Assembly (NCBI RefSeq): GCF_025336525.1
Contig: NZ_JAOCZP010000001.1
Span: 1,116,001 to 1,180,000, forward strand
DNA from: Chelativorans salis
Lineage (GTDB): Bacteria > Pseudomonadota > Alphaproteobacteria > Rhizobiales > Rhizobiaceae
Direction: 5' to 3'
Length of the DNA: 64,000 nucleotides
Of this stretch, positions 19,451 to 28,925 are shown one piece after another. Numbering within the stretch: position 1 is the first letter of the stretch; every line of letters begins with the position of its first letter. Made by a program: the position numbers and the translations under genes. The notes beneath the pieces were generated by a model. It made no database searches. It was given only the letters and a program-made list of their open reading frames with translations, and had not been told where the DNA came from.

Positions 19451-20380
19451 ATGACTCCCATGACCCAACGTCTGCCGAACCTCAACGCGGTCAGAGCCTT
19501 CGACGCCGCGGCCCGGCACCAGAGCTTCACGCGGGCTGCCGATGAGCTGGGTGTCACCCATGCTTCGATCAGCCGCTACGTGAAGAACCTGGAAGCGCAG
19601 CTCGGGGTGACGCTGTTCGAGCGCCGGCACCGGCAGGTGGTGCTCACACCCGCAGGCGCGCGCTATGCAGACGTCGTCTCCGACGCACTCGCCCTGATTT
19701 CCATCGAGACGGGGACGCGCGCGACGCGAAACGTCAAAGGCAAGGTCGTCGTCGAGATCGATTCGGACCTTGCGGTCCTGTGGCTCATGCCGCTTCTGGA
19801 CAACGAAGTGCTGGACGGGCTCGGTATAGAATTGGAGCTACGCTCCTATCCCGAGCCGCCCCGGACGATCGCGCCTGACACGGACCTGGCGATCACTTGG
19901 GGGCCGATGAACGTGCCGGGCTTCTCCCGGGAGCTGTTCCTGAGCTTCACCATGTTTCCCGTCTGCGCACCGCAGCGGGAGGAGCATGTGCGCATGCATG
20001 GACTGGCGGCGAACAAGCTCATCTACGATCGCGGGGTGAGCACCTGGGATCAGTTTCTGAAGCGCGCCGGCACCGGTCTTGACGCCGCCGAGGGACACCT
20101 GATCTTCCACCGCACGCATCTGTGCATGGAAGCGGCCGCCCGTGGCCTAGGGGTGGCTGTCGGCGACGACGTCACCGCTGCCGCGATGCTGCGCGAGGGG
20201 CGGCTGGTTCGCCCCTTCGGCCCATCCATGCCGGGGCGGCAGTCCTACCATCTTTCCACCGCTTCGCGCGGACCGGTCCGCCCGCCGGTCGCGGCGCTGC
20301 GCAGCTGGCTGCTCGAGCAGGCCGCCGATCACGTTCGGTGGGCGCGCGAAGCAGGCTTATCGCCGCCGCTGGAAAAATAG
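19451..20380 (+). CDS. LysR-family transcriptional regulator (GcvA-like)
   Basis: About 309 residues. An N-terminal winged helix-turn-helix (residues about 10-65) contains [20 protein letters not shown]-type sequence (split here) and the recognition helix [17 protein letters not shown] substrate-binding domain follows from about 90. The beginning [16 protein letters not shown] and overall form resemble GcvA/AmpR-type regulators. No ribosome site decides the start: ATG 19451, ATG 19460 and GTG 19436 are all possible. The target is unknown. The neighbours are the TeaABCD operon upstream on the same strand and the dpp operon convergent downstream. Confidence 0.9.
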   Translation: MTPMTQRLPNLNAVRAFDAAARHQSFTRAADELGVTHASISRYVKNLEAQLGVTLFERRHRQVVLTPAGARYADVVSDALALISIETGTRATRNVKGKVVVEIDSDLAVLWLMPLLDNEVLDGLGIELELRSYPEPPRTIAPDTDLAITWGPMNVPGFSRELFLSFTMFPVCAPQREEHVRMHGLAANKLIYDRGVSTWDQFLKRAGTGLDAAEGHLIFHRTHLCMEAAARGLGVAVGDDVTAAAMLREGRLVRPFGPSMPGRQSYHLSTASRGPVRPPVAALRSWLLEQAADHVRWAREAGLSPPLEK

Positions 20381-20412
20381 CGGCATGGCCGCTGCACCGA
20401 GGAAGGTTCTCT

Positions 20413-21240
20413 TCACGCAGCCTTCTTCGCCAGCCGCGCCCTGATGCTTTCCACATCGGCGCGCGGCGTGGCGGCGAAGAGGGTCTTGGTGTAGTCGTGC
20501 TTGGGGTCAGAGAAGACCTCGTCGCGCGTGCCGTACTCCACCGCCTCACCGAAATACATCACCATCACCTCATCGGCGATGTAGCGTACCACCGAGAGGT
20601 CATGGCTGATGAAGACGAAGGTGAGGCCGAACTCGTCCTGCAGGTCGGCCAAGAGGTTCAAGACCTGTGCCTGCACCGACAGGTCGAGCGCGGAGACCGG
20701 CTCGTCGAGCACGAGAAGCCGCGGATTGAGCATGAGGGCGCGGGCAATAGCTATGCGCTGGCGCTGGCCGCCCGAAAACATGTGCGGATAGCGGTTGAAG
20801 TGCTCGGGAGCGAGGCCGACCTTCTTGAGCATCTGCATGGCGCGCTCGCGCCGCTCGCTCACGGGAATGTTGGAATTGATGATGAGCGGCTCCATCAAAA
20901 CGTCGCCGATCTTCTGGCGCGGGTTGAGCGAGCCGTAGGGATTCTGGAAGACGATCTGCACCTTGCGGCGCAGTTCCGACGTCAGCCCCTTTTTTGCGAT
21001 GTCGACCTTTTCGCCGTCGATGAGAAGTTCGCCCGAGGTGGGCGCGTCGATCATGGTGATCATGCGCGCCAGCGTCGACTTTCCGCAGCCCGATTCGCCG
21101 ACGATGGCGAGCGTCTTGCCCTTCTCCAGCTTCAAGCTGACGCCCTTCACCGCATGGATGGTCCGCCCCTGGCGGAAGAGCCCGCCGCCGATGTGGTAGT
21201 CGCGGACGATCTCGCGGGTCTCCAGCACGATCTCGCTCAT
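20413..21240 (-). CDS. dppF: dipeptide ABC transporter ATPase DppF
   Basis: 275-residue ATPase. Walker [10 protein letters not shown] is at 48-56, signature FSGGQRQR near 160, and Walker B LLVLDEP near 180, followed by the oligopeptide-type C-terminal segment. ATG 21240 overlaps the dppD stop (ATGA). It is the last gene of the leftward dppABCDF operon and converges on the LysR gene with a 32-bp gap. Confidence 0.93.
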   Translation of the reverse strand: MSEIVLETREIVRDYHIGGGLFRQGRTIHAVKGVSLKLEKGKTLAIVGESGCGKSTLARMITMIDAPTSGELLIDGEKVDIAKKGLTSELRRKVQIVFQNPYGSLNPRQKIGDVLMEPLIINSNIPVSERRERAMQMLKKVGLAPEHFNRYPHMFSGGQRQRIAIARALMLNPRLLVLDEPVSALDLSVQAQVLNLLADLQDEFGLTFVFISHDLSVVRYIADEVMVMYFGEAVEYGTRDEVFSDPKHDYTKTLFAATPRADVESIRARLAKKAA

Positions 21241-22091
21241 GTGCGCGCTCCCGTGTATGGCGTGTCGTCGAATGCGAAGTCGGAAACTGTGGGCAGACGG
21301 TCGCCGACCGCATTCTCCGGCAGAGCGGAAAGAAGCGCCCGCGTGTACGCGCTCTTCGGTTTTTCGAAGAGGGAGAGCACATCCGCCTCCTCCATCTTGC
21401 GTCCCATATACTGGACGACGACACGGTCCGCCGTTTCGGCCACCACGCCCATATCGTGGGTGATCAGGATCAGACCCATGCCGGTCTTGGCCTGCAGGTC
21501 CATGAGGAGGTCGAGGATCTGCTTTTGGATGGTCACGTCGAGCGCAGTGGTCGGCTCGTCGGCGATCAGCAGCTTTGGGCCGCAGGCAAGCGCGATGGCA
21601 ATCATAACGCGCTGGCACTGACCGCCCGACATCTGGTGCGGAAAGGCGCCCAGGCGGTCTTCCGGCTCTGGAACGCCGACGGATTGCAGAAGTTCGACGG
21701 CGCGGCGGCGGCGGGCTGCCCGGTCGAGATCGGTGTGCTCACGCAGGGTCTCCTCGATCTGGAAGCCAACGGTGAAGCACGGGTTGAGGCTGGCGACTGG
21801 CTCCTGAAAGATCATGGCGATGTCGTTGCCGGCGATGCGGCGCCGCTCAGCGGGCGACAGGTTGAGGATGTCGCGGCCCTGGAAGGTCATACGATCCGCC
21901 GTCACCGTTGCGGTCCAGGGCAACAGCCCCATGACGGCCAGCATGGAGACGGACTTGCCGGAGCCCGATTCGCCGACGATGGCCAGCACCTCGCCTTCCT
22001 CCACGGACAACGAAATGCCGTCGACGGCGCGCAGCTTGCCGGCTGCGGTGTCGAACTCGACGGTGAGGTTTTCGATCTCGAGCAGGGACAT
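21237..22091 (-). CDS. dppD: dipeptide ABC transporter ATPase DppD
   Basis: 284-residue ATPase paired with DppF. Walker A GESGSGKS is at 40-47, signature [15 protein letters not shown] near 160, Walker [13 protein letters not shown]. The signature has Cys where Gln-Arg neighbours usually carry Arg (GGQCQR), a minor change. Start ATG 22091 gives the normal N-terminus [15 protein letters not shown]. It lies 2 bp after dppC. Confidence 0.92.
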   Translation of the reverse strand: MSLLEIENLTVEFDTAAGKLRAVDGISLSVEEGEVLAIVGESGSGKSVSMLAVMGLLPWTATVTADRMTFQGRDILNLSPAERRRIAGNDIAMIFQEPVASLNPCFTVGFQIEETLREHTDLDRAARRRRAVELLQSVGVPEPEDRLGAFPHQMSGGQCQRVMIAIALACGPKLLIADEPTTALDVTIQKQILDLLMDLQAKTGMGLILITHDMGVVAETADRVVVQYMGRKMEEADVLSLFEKPKSAYTRALLSALPENAVGDRLPTVSDFAFDDTPYTGART

Positions 22092-22093
22092 CG

Positions 22094-23026
22094 TCACGAC
22101 CTCTTCAGTTTCGGATCGAGCGCGTCGCGCAGGCCGTCGCCCATCAGGTTGATGGCAAGCACGGTGACGAGGATGGCGATGCCGGGGAAGGTGACCACCC
22201 ACCAAGCGCGCAGGATGAACTCACGCGCCTCTGCAAGCATTGTGCCCCATTCCGGAGTCGGCGGCTGCGCACCCATGCCGAGGAAGCCGAGCGCGGCCGC
22301 ATCGAGAATGGCGGTGGAGAAGGAGAGTGCGGCCTGGACGATGAGCGGTGCCGTGCAGTTGGGCAGGATGGTCTTGAACATCAGCCTGAGATTGCCGGCG
22401 CCGGCGACGCGGGCCGCGGTCACATAGTCCCTGCCCTTCTCCGCCATGACGGCGGCGCGCGTGAGACGCACATAGTGCGGCTGTTGCACCAGGGCGATGG
22501 CGATCATCGCGTTCACGAGCCCCGGCCCCAGGATAGCGACGAGAACCAGCGCCAGGAGCAACGACGGGAAGGCCAGGATGATGTCCATCATGCGCATGAC
22601 GACGGTATCGACGGCGCCGCGGAAATAGCCGGCCAACAGGCCGACGAAGATGCCTACGGTGACGGCGAGTGAGACGACGACGACACCGATGAAAAGCGAG
22701 AAGCGGGCGCCGTAGATGAGGCGCGAGAGGATGTCGCGTCCCACCGCATCCGTGCCGAGAACGAACTCCCACCGCCCACCGTCCTCCCAGACCGGCGGCA
22801 GGAGAAAGGCGCCGCGGTTCTGCATGCTGGGGCTATGCGGGGCGATGACGGGCGCCAGGACGGCGATGGCGACGATGACGACGAAGACCGCCAAGCCGAT
22901 GACCGCACCCCTGTTCTGGCGGAAGTAGTACCAGAACTCGGCAAGGCGCGCGCGGCGCGTGACGGCGATCGGAGCGCCGCCTTCGAGGCCAATGGCTGCA
23001 TCGGTGCTTTTGGTGTTTGTGGCCAT
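22094..23026 (-). CDS. dppC: dipeptide ABC transporter permease DppC
   Basis: 310-residue inner-membrane permease with about six spans, the GTDAVGRDILSRLIYGARFS entry into the permease domain, and the EAA loop region GRDYVTAARVAGAGNLRLMFK. It is coupled to dppB (4-bp gap) and dppD (2-bp gap). Confidence 0.92.
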   Translation of the reverse strand: MATNTKSTDAAIGLEGGAPIAVTRRARLAEFWYYFRQNRGAVIGLAVFVVIVAIAVLAPVIAPHSPSMQNRGAFLLPPVWEDGGRWEFVLGTDAVGRDILSRLIYGARFSLFIGVVVVSLAVTVGIFVGLLAGYFRGAVDTVVMRMMDIILAFPSLLLALVLVAILGPGLVNAMIAIALVQQPHYVRLTRAAVMAEKGRDYVTAARVAGAGNLRLMFKTILPNCTAPLIVQAALSFSTAILDAAALGFLGMGAQPPTPEWGTMLAEAREFILRAWWVVTFPGIAILVTVLAINLMGDGLRDALDPKLKRS

Positions 23027-23030
23027 GGCT

Positions 23031-24035
23031 TCAGTGCCTGATCCTGGGGTTCACCAGACCGTAGAGCACGTCGACGATCAGGTTGACGATCATGATGATG
23101 CCGGCGATCAGCAAGAGCCCGCCCTGCACCACCGCGTAATCGCGCTTGAACACGCTGTCGACCATCCACTTGCCGATGCCCGGCCAAGAGAAGATGGTCT
23201 CGGTCAGGATGGCACCGGCGAGCAACACGCCGACCTGCAGCCCGATGGTGGTGATGACCGGGATGAGCGCGTTGCGCAGCGCGTGCAGACCGATCACCCG
23301 GCGCGGCGGCAGCCCCTTGGCGCGGGCGGTGCGCACATAATCCTCGCCCAGCACCTCGAGCATGGCCGAGCGCGTCTGCCGCGCGATCACGGCAAGCGGA
23401 ATGGTGGCGAGCACGACCGTCGGCAGGATGAGATGCGAGGCGGCGGACTTGAAGGCGCCGTCCTGGCCCGACAGCAGGCTGTCGATGAGCATGAAGCCGG
23501 TCACCGGCGGGAAATAGTAAAGGAGCGAGATGCGGCCCGAGACCGGCGTCCAGCCGAGCACGCCTGAGAAAAGGATGATGAGCAGCAGGCCCCACCAGAA
23601 GATTGGCATGGAATAGCCGACCAGAGCCGAACCCATGATCGTCTGATCCAGCCACGAGCCGCGTCTTACGGCGGCAAGCATACCCACCGGCACGCCGATG
23701 ACGACGGCGAGCACGATAGCGCAGAACGAGAGCTCCAGCGTCGCCGGGAAGAGGGTGAAGAACTCCTGCAGCACCGGACGCTTGGTGACGATGGAGGTGC
23801 CGAAGTCACCCTGCAGCAGGTCGAGCAGGTAGTTGAAATACTGCACGACGAGAGGCCTGTCGAAGCCCATGGTGGATTGGAGCTGCTGATAACGCTCCTC
23901 GGTCATGCCGCGCTCGCCTGCGAGCAGCATGATGGGGTCGCCGGGCAGCAGGCGAATGAAGGAGAAGGCGACGATGGAGACCCCGATGAAAGTGGGGATC
24001 AGCAGCGCCAGCCGCGAAAACAGAAAGCGGAACAT
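23031..24035 (-). CDS. dppB: dipeptide ABC transporter permease DppB
   Basis: 334-residue inner-membrane permease with MFRFLFSRLALLIPTFIGVS as the first span and an EAA loop MLEVLGEDYVRTARAKGLPP. The length and the LLPGDPIMLLAGERG stretch fit DppB of Gram-negative bacteria. It follows dppA after a 62-bp gap that holds a strong stem-loop. Confidence 0.93.
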   Translation of the reverse strand: MFRFLFSRLALLIPTFIGVSIVAFSFIRLLPGDPIMLLAGERGMTEERYQQLQSTMGFDRPLVVQYFNYLLDLLQGDFGTSIVTKRPVLQEFFTLFPATLELSFCAIVLAVVIGVPVGMLAAVRRGSWLDQTIMGSALVGYSMPIFWWGLLLIILFSGVLGWTPVSGRISLLYYFPPVTGFMLIDSLLSGQDGAFKSAASHLILPTVVLATIPLAVIARQTRSAMLEVLGEDYVRTARAKGLPPRRVIGLHALRNALIPVITTIGLQVGVLLAGAILTETIFSWPGIGKWMVDSVFKRDYAVVQGGLLLIAGIIMIVNLIVDVLYGLVNPRIRH

Positions 24036-24048
24036 GAAACAACAAAGG

Positions 24049-24074
24049 CCGGCGGTAGCTTGCGCTACCGCCGG
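24049..24074 (-). terminator. stem-loop between dppA and dppB
   Basis: Perfect 11-bp stem CCGGCGGTAGC/GCTACCGCCGG with a 4-nt loop. On the transcribed (minus) strand it is followed by TTTGTTGTTT, so it looks like a weak intrinsic terminator that would reduce transcription of dppBCDF relative to dppA. Confidence 0.75.
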
Positions 24075-24097
24075 TTCCCGATCACGGTTGAGCCTAT

Positions 24098-25693
24098 TTA
24101 TTCGGCGATGTCGACACCCTCGAAGGAATGGCCGCCGAGCGGATCCATCTTGTAGCCGGTAACTTCCTTGAGCATGGGCATGAAGACGACCGAGTGGGCG
24201 ATGGTGGCCCAGGGTGCCTCGCGCTTGAAGACGACCTGAGCCTGCTCATAGAGATCGGCGCGCTCTTCCTGCGAGGAGAGCGTCTTGGCCTCCTGGACGA
24301 GGTTGTTGAATTCCTCGTTGCACCACTGGGCGCGGTTGGCGCCGCCGACCGCATCGCAGCCGAGCAGAACGGCGAGGAAGTTGTCCGGATCGCCATTGTC
24401 ACCCGTCCAGCCGAGCAGCACCGCGCCGTCGCGGTCGACTGCCTTGGAGCGCTCAAGATACTCGCCCCACTCGTAGGAGACGATCTCCACGTCGACACCG
24501 ATCTGGGAGAAGTCCTCCTGGATGAGCTCGGCCATGCGGCGGGCATTCGGGTTGTAAGGCCGCTGCACAGGCATCGCCCAGACCTTCATGGAAAGGTCGG
24601 TGACGCCAGCCTCCTCCAGCATCTGCTTGGCCGCCTCGGGATCGTAGGGGTCGTCCTCGATCTCCTCGTTGTAGGACCACATGGTCGGCGGGATCGGGTT
24701 CTTGGCGATCTGGCCGGCACCCTGGAACACGGCGTCGAGAATGGCCTCCTTGTTGATGGCCATATTCAGCGCCTTGCGCACCTCGACCTTATCGAACGGC
24801 TCCTGCTGGGTGTTGTAGGCGAGGTAGCCGACATTGAGGCCTTCCTGCTGCATCACAGTGAGCTGGTCGTTGGACTTGAGACTCTCGATGTCCGCCGGGT
24901 TCGGATACGGCATGACGTGGCACTCGCCGGCGAGCAGTTTCTGCTGGCGCACCGAGGCGTCTGTCGTGATGGCGAAGACGAGGTCGTCGATCGGCTCTTT
25001 GCCGTCCCAGTAGTCTGGGTGCGCCTGGTAGCGGATCACCGCGTCAGGCTGGTAAGCGACGAACTGGAAGGGACCCGTGCCGACAGGCTTCTGGTTGAGG
25101 TCGGACTCGCTGCCGCTCTCGGAAAGCTGGTCGGCATACTCCTTGGAGAGGATGGAAGCGAAATCCATGGCCATGTTGGCGATGAAAGGCGCCTCCGGCC
25201 GGGTCAGCACGAACTTGACCGTCATGTCGTCCACCTTCTCGATGGACTTGAGGAGGTCCGGCATGGACATGGCGTTGAAGTATTCCCAGCTCGCGCCCTC
25301 GACATAGGCGTTATAGGGATGGTCCTCGCTCAGCTGACGCTCGAAGGAGAACAGCACGTCATCGGCATTGAACGTGCGCGTCGGCGTGTAGAAGTCCGTC
25401 GTGTGGAAGTTGACGTCCTCGCGCAGGTGGAAAGTGTATTCCAGACCGTCGTCGGAGACTTCCCAGCTCTCAGCAAGGCCGGGGACGACATTGGTGGTAC
25501 CGGGTTCGAACTGGACAAGACGGTTGTAGACGGGCTTTGACGAGGCGTCGAAGGTCGTGCCGGCAGTGTAAAGCGCCGGATCAAAGCCCTCAGGGCTGCC
25601 CTCTGAGCAATAGACGAGCGTCTTGGCACTCGCCGCGCCGCTCAGCATTGTGGCGGCAAGCAGCGCGGCCGCGAATGTCAGCTTCGTGTTCAT
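24098..25693 (-). CDS. dppA: dipeptide-binding periplasmic protein DppA
   Basis: 531-residue SBP family 5 protein. The signal peptide is about 1-23 (MNTKLT to GAASA). The mature part is strikingly like enteric DppA: KTLVYCSEGSPEGFDPALYT at the start, TRPEAPF, ECHVMPYPNPADI, LNVGYLAYNTQQEPFD, WAMPVQRPYNPNARRMAE, YEWGEYL and GWTGDNGDPDNF, including the Arg and Asp that anchor the dipeptide backbone. ATG 25693 is preceded by GGGAGAAT. Dipeptide (and possibly haem precursor) uptake is the family role. Confidence 0.96.
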   Translation of the reverse strand: MNTKLTFAAALLAATMLSGAASAKTLVYCSEGSPEGFDPALYTAGTTFDASSKPVYNRLVQFEPGTTNVVPGLAESWEVSDDGLEYTFHLREDVNFHTTDFYTPTRTFNADDVLFSFERQLSEDHPYNAYVEGASWEYFNAMSMPDLLKSIEKVDDMTVKFVLTRPEAPFIANMAMDFASILSKEYADQLSESGSESDLNQKPVGTGPFQFVAYQPDAVIRYQAHPDYWDGKEPIDDLVFAITTDASVRQQKLLAGECHVMPYPNPADIESLKSNDQLTVMQQEGLNVGYLAYNTQQEPFDKVEVRKALNMAINKEAILDAVFQGAGQIAKNPIPPTMWSYNEEIEDDPYDPEAAKQMLEEAGVTDLSMKVWAMPVQRPYNPNARRMAELIQEDFSQIGVDVEIVSYEWGEYLERSKAVDRDGAVLLGWTGDNGDPDNFLAVLLGCDAVGGANRAQWCNEEFNNLVQEAKTLSSQEERADLYEQAQVVFKREAPWATIAHSVVFMPMLKEVTGYKMDPLGGHSFEGVDIAE

Positions 25694-25926
25694 GGGATTC
25701 TCCCTGTTGTTATATCGAGCCCTTCCCACAGGCTCGTGGAAGCCGCATATAAGCAAAGTTCTTTTGGGGAGGGAACTCCTCCCGGTGTAATAAAATTTCG
25801 CATTTCGTGAATTTTGTTTCACAAGTCTTTTTCGGCGGTGGACTGGCTGCGCAGCCACCGGCACATTGCAAGAGCGGGGTACGAAGCCTCGGAAAAGTGG
25901 CGGCAAGCCGAAGCGAGGAGGTGTCC
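25694..25926. promoter_or_regulatory. divergent region dppA / DUF924 gene
   Basis: AT-rich compared with its surroundings. An inverted repeat GGGAGG/CCTCCC (25767-25772, 25778-25783) would lie in the dppA leader. GTGAA-TTTTGT-TTCAC (25807-25822) is a second palindrome further upstream and an operator candidate. Promoter boxes were not resolved. Confidence 0.35.
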
Positions 25927-26478
25927 ATGGCCGGCGACTGGATCGACAGAGTTCTCTCCTTCTGGTTCGAGGAGATCGAACGGGAGGGCTGGTTCAAAAG
26001 CAATGGCGAACTGGACGAGACGATCCGCCAGCGCTTCGGCAAGCTGCACGAGCGGCTGAGTACCGAGGCACCGAAGGAGGCGGCCGAGGATCCCCGCGCG
26101 GCGCTCGCCGCCGTCATCTTGTTCGACCAGTTTCCGCGCAACATGTTTCGCGGCACCGCCAGGGCTTTCTCGACAGATGACCTTGCCATCCGGATTGCGC
26201 GTGAGGCGGTGGAGAAGCGGCTGGACGAAGGGCTGTCTGATGAGCAGCGGCAGTTTTTATACATGCCGTTCCAGCACTCGGAGGTTCTGGCAGACCAGGA
26301 GCATGCGGTGATGCTGTTTAAGGCGCTGGGCGACGAGGAGGCGCTGCGCTATGCCGTGGAACATCGGGACATCATCGAACGTTTCGGCCGCTTTCCACAC
26401 CGCAACCGGGCGCTGGGCCGCGTCAGCACGCGCGACGAGGCGGCCTTTCTGGAAGGGCACAAGGGCTTCGGGCAGTAG
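25927..26478 (+). CDS. DUF924 family protein
   Basis: 183-residue cytoplasmic protein of the DUF924 (TPR-like helical) family, function unknown. The family hallmarks are visible: a VLSFWFEE start, the LFDQFPRNMFRGTARAFSTD core, MPFQHSE, and the C-terminal RFGRFPHRNRALGR. ATG 25927 has a GGAGG ribosome site. The gene appears to be alone on its strand until the acyl-CoA ligase 158 bp later. Confidence 0.92.
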   Translation: MAGDWIDRVLSFWFEEIEREGWFKSNGELDETIRQRFGKLHERLSTEAPKEAAEDPRAALAAVILFDQFPRNMFRGTARAFSTDDLAIRIAREAVEKRLDEGLSDEQRQFLYMPFQHSEVLADQEHAVMLFKALGDEEALRYAVEHRDIIERFGRFPHRNRALGRVSTRDEAAFLEGHKGFGQ

Positions 26479-26636
26479 GCGCAGCGCAAGGCTTGCCGGT
26501 GGGGGACACGCCGCAATAAGGTGGCAGCATCGGGAGCAGCGCCAACCGGAATGCGCAAGGCCAGTGGCGGAAAATGTGACGACCGGATATTAACGTGGAC
26601 GTGAAGGTAAACGGGAGTTTCCAAAGGGAGGGAAAT

Positions 26637-28688
26637 TTGGCCAAGACCACCACCAAGGGCAAGACGGGCGGCGAGAAGAAGAAAACAAGCGCCCGCGCCG
26701 GAAAACCGCAGACTGCCGCGAGCGACGACACGCAGCCCAAGGCGGCACCCAAGCGCTCGTCCACTCGCGCCGCAGCGGAGAAGAAGCCTGCTGCCAAGAC
26801 CGCGGCAAAAGCCGCCGACACCGGTAAGAAGAGCGCGAAAGCAGCCACGCCAAAGACAGCGGGCGTCAAGACCGCAGCGGCCAAACCTGCCTCCACCCGC
26901 TCCGCAACGTCGAAGGCGACTGCCTCGAAAGCCGCAGGCACAAAAGCCTCAGGCACAAAGGCGGCGCCTGCGAAGACCGCCAGCGCCAGGACAACAGCCA
27001 GCAAACCCGCGCGTGCCGCCAAGGCTGCGCAGAAGCCGTGGCTGAAGAGCTATCCCAAGGAGATTCCGGCCGAAATCGGGGCGTTCGAGCACAGTTCCCT
27101 CGGCGATATGCTGCTGGCCTCATGCCGCGCCTTCGCCGAGCGGCCGGCGTTCACCTGCATGGACAAGACGCTCACCTTCGCGGAACTGGAGAAGGCGTCG
27201 CGCGACTTCGCCGCCTACCTGCAGTCGAAAGGGCTGAAGAAGGGTGCGCGCGTGGCCATCATGATGCCCAACGTGCTGCAATATCCGGTGGTGATGCTGG
27301 CGGCGCTGAGGGCGGGATTTGTAGTCGTCAACGTCAATCCTCTCTACACACCGCGCGAGCTCGAACACCAGCTCAAGGATGCGGGGGCGGAAGCCATCGT
27401 CATTCTGGAGAACTTCGCCAAGACGCTGCAGACGGCGATCGGCAAGACCGATGTGAAGCACGTGGTGGTGGCCACAATGGGCGACATGATGGGGCTGAAG
27501 GGCCATATCGTGAACTTCGTCGTGCGCCGCGTGAAGAAGCTAGTGCCGGCGTGGGAGCTGCCCGACCACGTGCCCTTCAAGAGTGCCATGAAGAAAGGCG
27601 CGGGGCTGCGTTTCGAGCCCACCGATGTTGGCATCGATGATATCGCTTTCCTGCAATATACGGGCGGCACGACGGGCGTTGCAAAGGGGGCGATGCTGCT
27701 CCACCGCAACGTGCTCGCCAATGTAATGCAGAACGAGATATGGCAGGAGACGGCCTATCTGAAGCGGCCCCGGCCCGAGCGCTCGGTCTATATCTGCGCA
27801 CTGCCGCTCTACCACATCTACGCGCTGACGGTGAACGCGATGATGGGCATGAAGCTCGGGGCGCAGAACATCCTCATTCCCAATCCGCGCGACATTCCCG
27901 CCCTCGTCAAGGAGCTTGGCAAGTACGACTTCAGCGTCTTTCCCGGCCTCAACACGCTGTTCAACGCGCTGTTGAACAACGAGGATTTCCGCAAGCTCGA
28001 CTTCAAGAACCTTGCCCTCACATTCGGCGGCGGGATGGCCGTGCAGCGCTCCGTGGCCAAGCGCTGGAAGGAGGTCACCGGCTGCCCTGTCGCCCAGGGC
28101 TACGGGCTTTCCGAGACCTCGCCGGTCGCCACCGTCAACCGTTTCGACAACGAAGAATTCAACGGCACGATCGGCCTGCCCATCCCCTCCACCGACGTAG
28201 CAATCCGCGACGACAACGGCCGCGACGTGAAGACGGGCGAGGTGGGGGAAATCTGCATCCGCGGGCCGCAGGTGATGGGCGGCTACTGGAACCGGCCGGA
28301 CGAGACCAAGAAAAGCATGACGAAGGATGGCTTCTTCAAGTCCGGCGATATGGGCGTGATGGACGCCGACGGTCGCGTCAAGATCGTTGACCGCAAGAAG
28401 GACATGATCAACGTCTCCGGCTTCAACGTCTATCCGAACGAGCTTGAGGATGTGGTGGCGCAGCATCCCGGTGTGAGCGAAGTGGCGGCAATCGGCGTGC
28501 CGGACGAACATTCGGGCGAGGTGCCGAAGCTGTTCGTGGTGAAGAAGGACGATTCGCTCACCGAAGAAGACATCATCGCGTTCTGCCGCAAGGAGCTGAC
28601 CGGCTATAAGCGGCCGAAGCACGTCGAATTCCGCAGCGAGTTGCCGAAGTCCAATGTGGGCAAGATCCTGCGTAGGGAGCTGCGCTGA
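26637..28688 (+). CDS. fadD: long-chain acyl-CoA ligase with an N-terminal histone-H1-like (Lys/Ala/Thr) tail
   Basis: 683 residues. Residues about 130-683 are an AMP-forming acyl-CoA synthetase: P-loop-like YTGGTTGVAKGA, GYGLSETSPV, the FKSGDMG motif and the C-terminal Lys in NVGKILRREL. The reaction is fatty acid + ATP + CoA to acyl-CoA, normally at the membrane or cytosol. The first ~125 residues are an extension made almost only of Lys, Ala, Thr, Ser and Pro (repeats such as AAKT, SKATASK, GTKASGTKA), like bacterial histone H1/AlgP tails and unlike normal FadD. I chose TTG 26637, which has AAGGGAGGG immediately upstream; GTG 26595 is possible but has no ribosome site. What the tail binds is unknown. 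Confidence 0.9.
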   Translation: MAKTTTKGKTGGEKKKTSARAGKPQTAASDDTQPKAAPKRSSTRAAAEKKPAAKTAAKAADTGKKSAKAATPKTAGVKTAAAKPASTRSATSKATASKAAGTKASGTKAAPAKTASARTTASKPARAAKAAQKPWLKSYPKEIPAEIGAFEHSSLGDMLLASCRAFAERPAFTCMDKTLTFAELEKASRDFAAYLQSKGLKKGARVAIMMPNVLQYPVVMLAALRAGFVVVNVNPLYTPRELEHQLKDAGAEAIVILENFAKTLQTAIGKTDVKHVVVATMGDMMGLKGHIVNFVVRRVKKLVPAWELPDHVPFKSAMKKGAGLRFEPTDVGIDDIAFLQYTGGTTGVAKGAMLLHRNVLANVMQNEIWQETAYLKRPRPERSVYICALPLYHIYALTVNAMMGMKLGAQNILIPNPRDIPALVKELGKYDFSVFPGLNTLFNALLNNEDFRKLDFKNLALTFGGGMAVQRSVAKRWKEVTGCPVAQGYGLSETSPVATVNRFDNEEFNGTIGLPIPSTDVAIRDDNGRDVKTGEVGEICIRGPQVMGGYWNRPDETKKSMTKDGFFKSGDMGVMDADGRVKIVDRKKDMINVSGFNVYPNELEDVVAQHPGVSEVAAIGVPDEHSGEVPKLFVVKKDDSLTEEDIIAFCRKELTGYKRPKHVEFRSELPKSNVGKILRRELR

Positions 28689-28755
28689 AACGGCCTCCTC
28701 CCCCTTGTGGCAGGGCTGTCGCATGTGGATGGAGTCACTGTTCGGCTTCGCCGGA

Positions 28756-28850
28756 CCCCTACCCTCAATCCCTCCCCTCAAGGGGGAGGGAAGCCGGCCG
28801 AGCTCGCCATCGTCCCCCTCCCCCTTGAAGGGAGGGATTGAGGGTAGGGG
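28756..28850. repeat. palindromic intergenic repeat (CCCTCAAT type), copy 1
   Basis: Two 35-bp arms (28756-28790 and 28816-28850) are reverse complements with a single mismatch, around a 25-nt loop. Arm key words are CCCCTACCCTCAATC and CCTCAAGGGGGAGGG. A second copy lies at 49732-49831. Flanking words (CAGGGCT-TCGCATGTG and TTCGGCTTCGCCGG) also recur near copy 2, so the repeated unit is larger than the palindrome. Confidence 0.9.
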
Positions 28851-28925
28851 TGGGGGCTAAAATCAGGGCGAAAACCATATCCGACGGCCCTCCCTTGCGA
28901 GGAGGGAAGTCGCTTCACCGCCGCG

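Noticed and set aside
20122-21621. 499-codon plus-strand frame across lysR end and dppF
   Set aside because: Overlaps clear lysR and dppF coding sequence in other frames and has no ribosome site or family.
28756-28850. Possible CRISPR-like array from the repeated CCCTC/GAGGG words
   Set aside because: There are only two inverted arms, not direct repeats with spacers.
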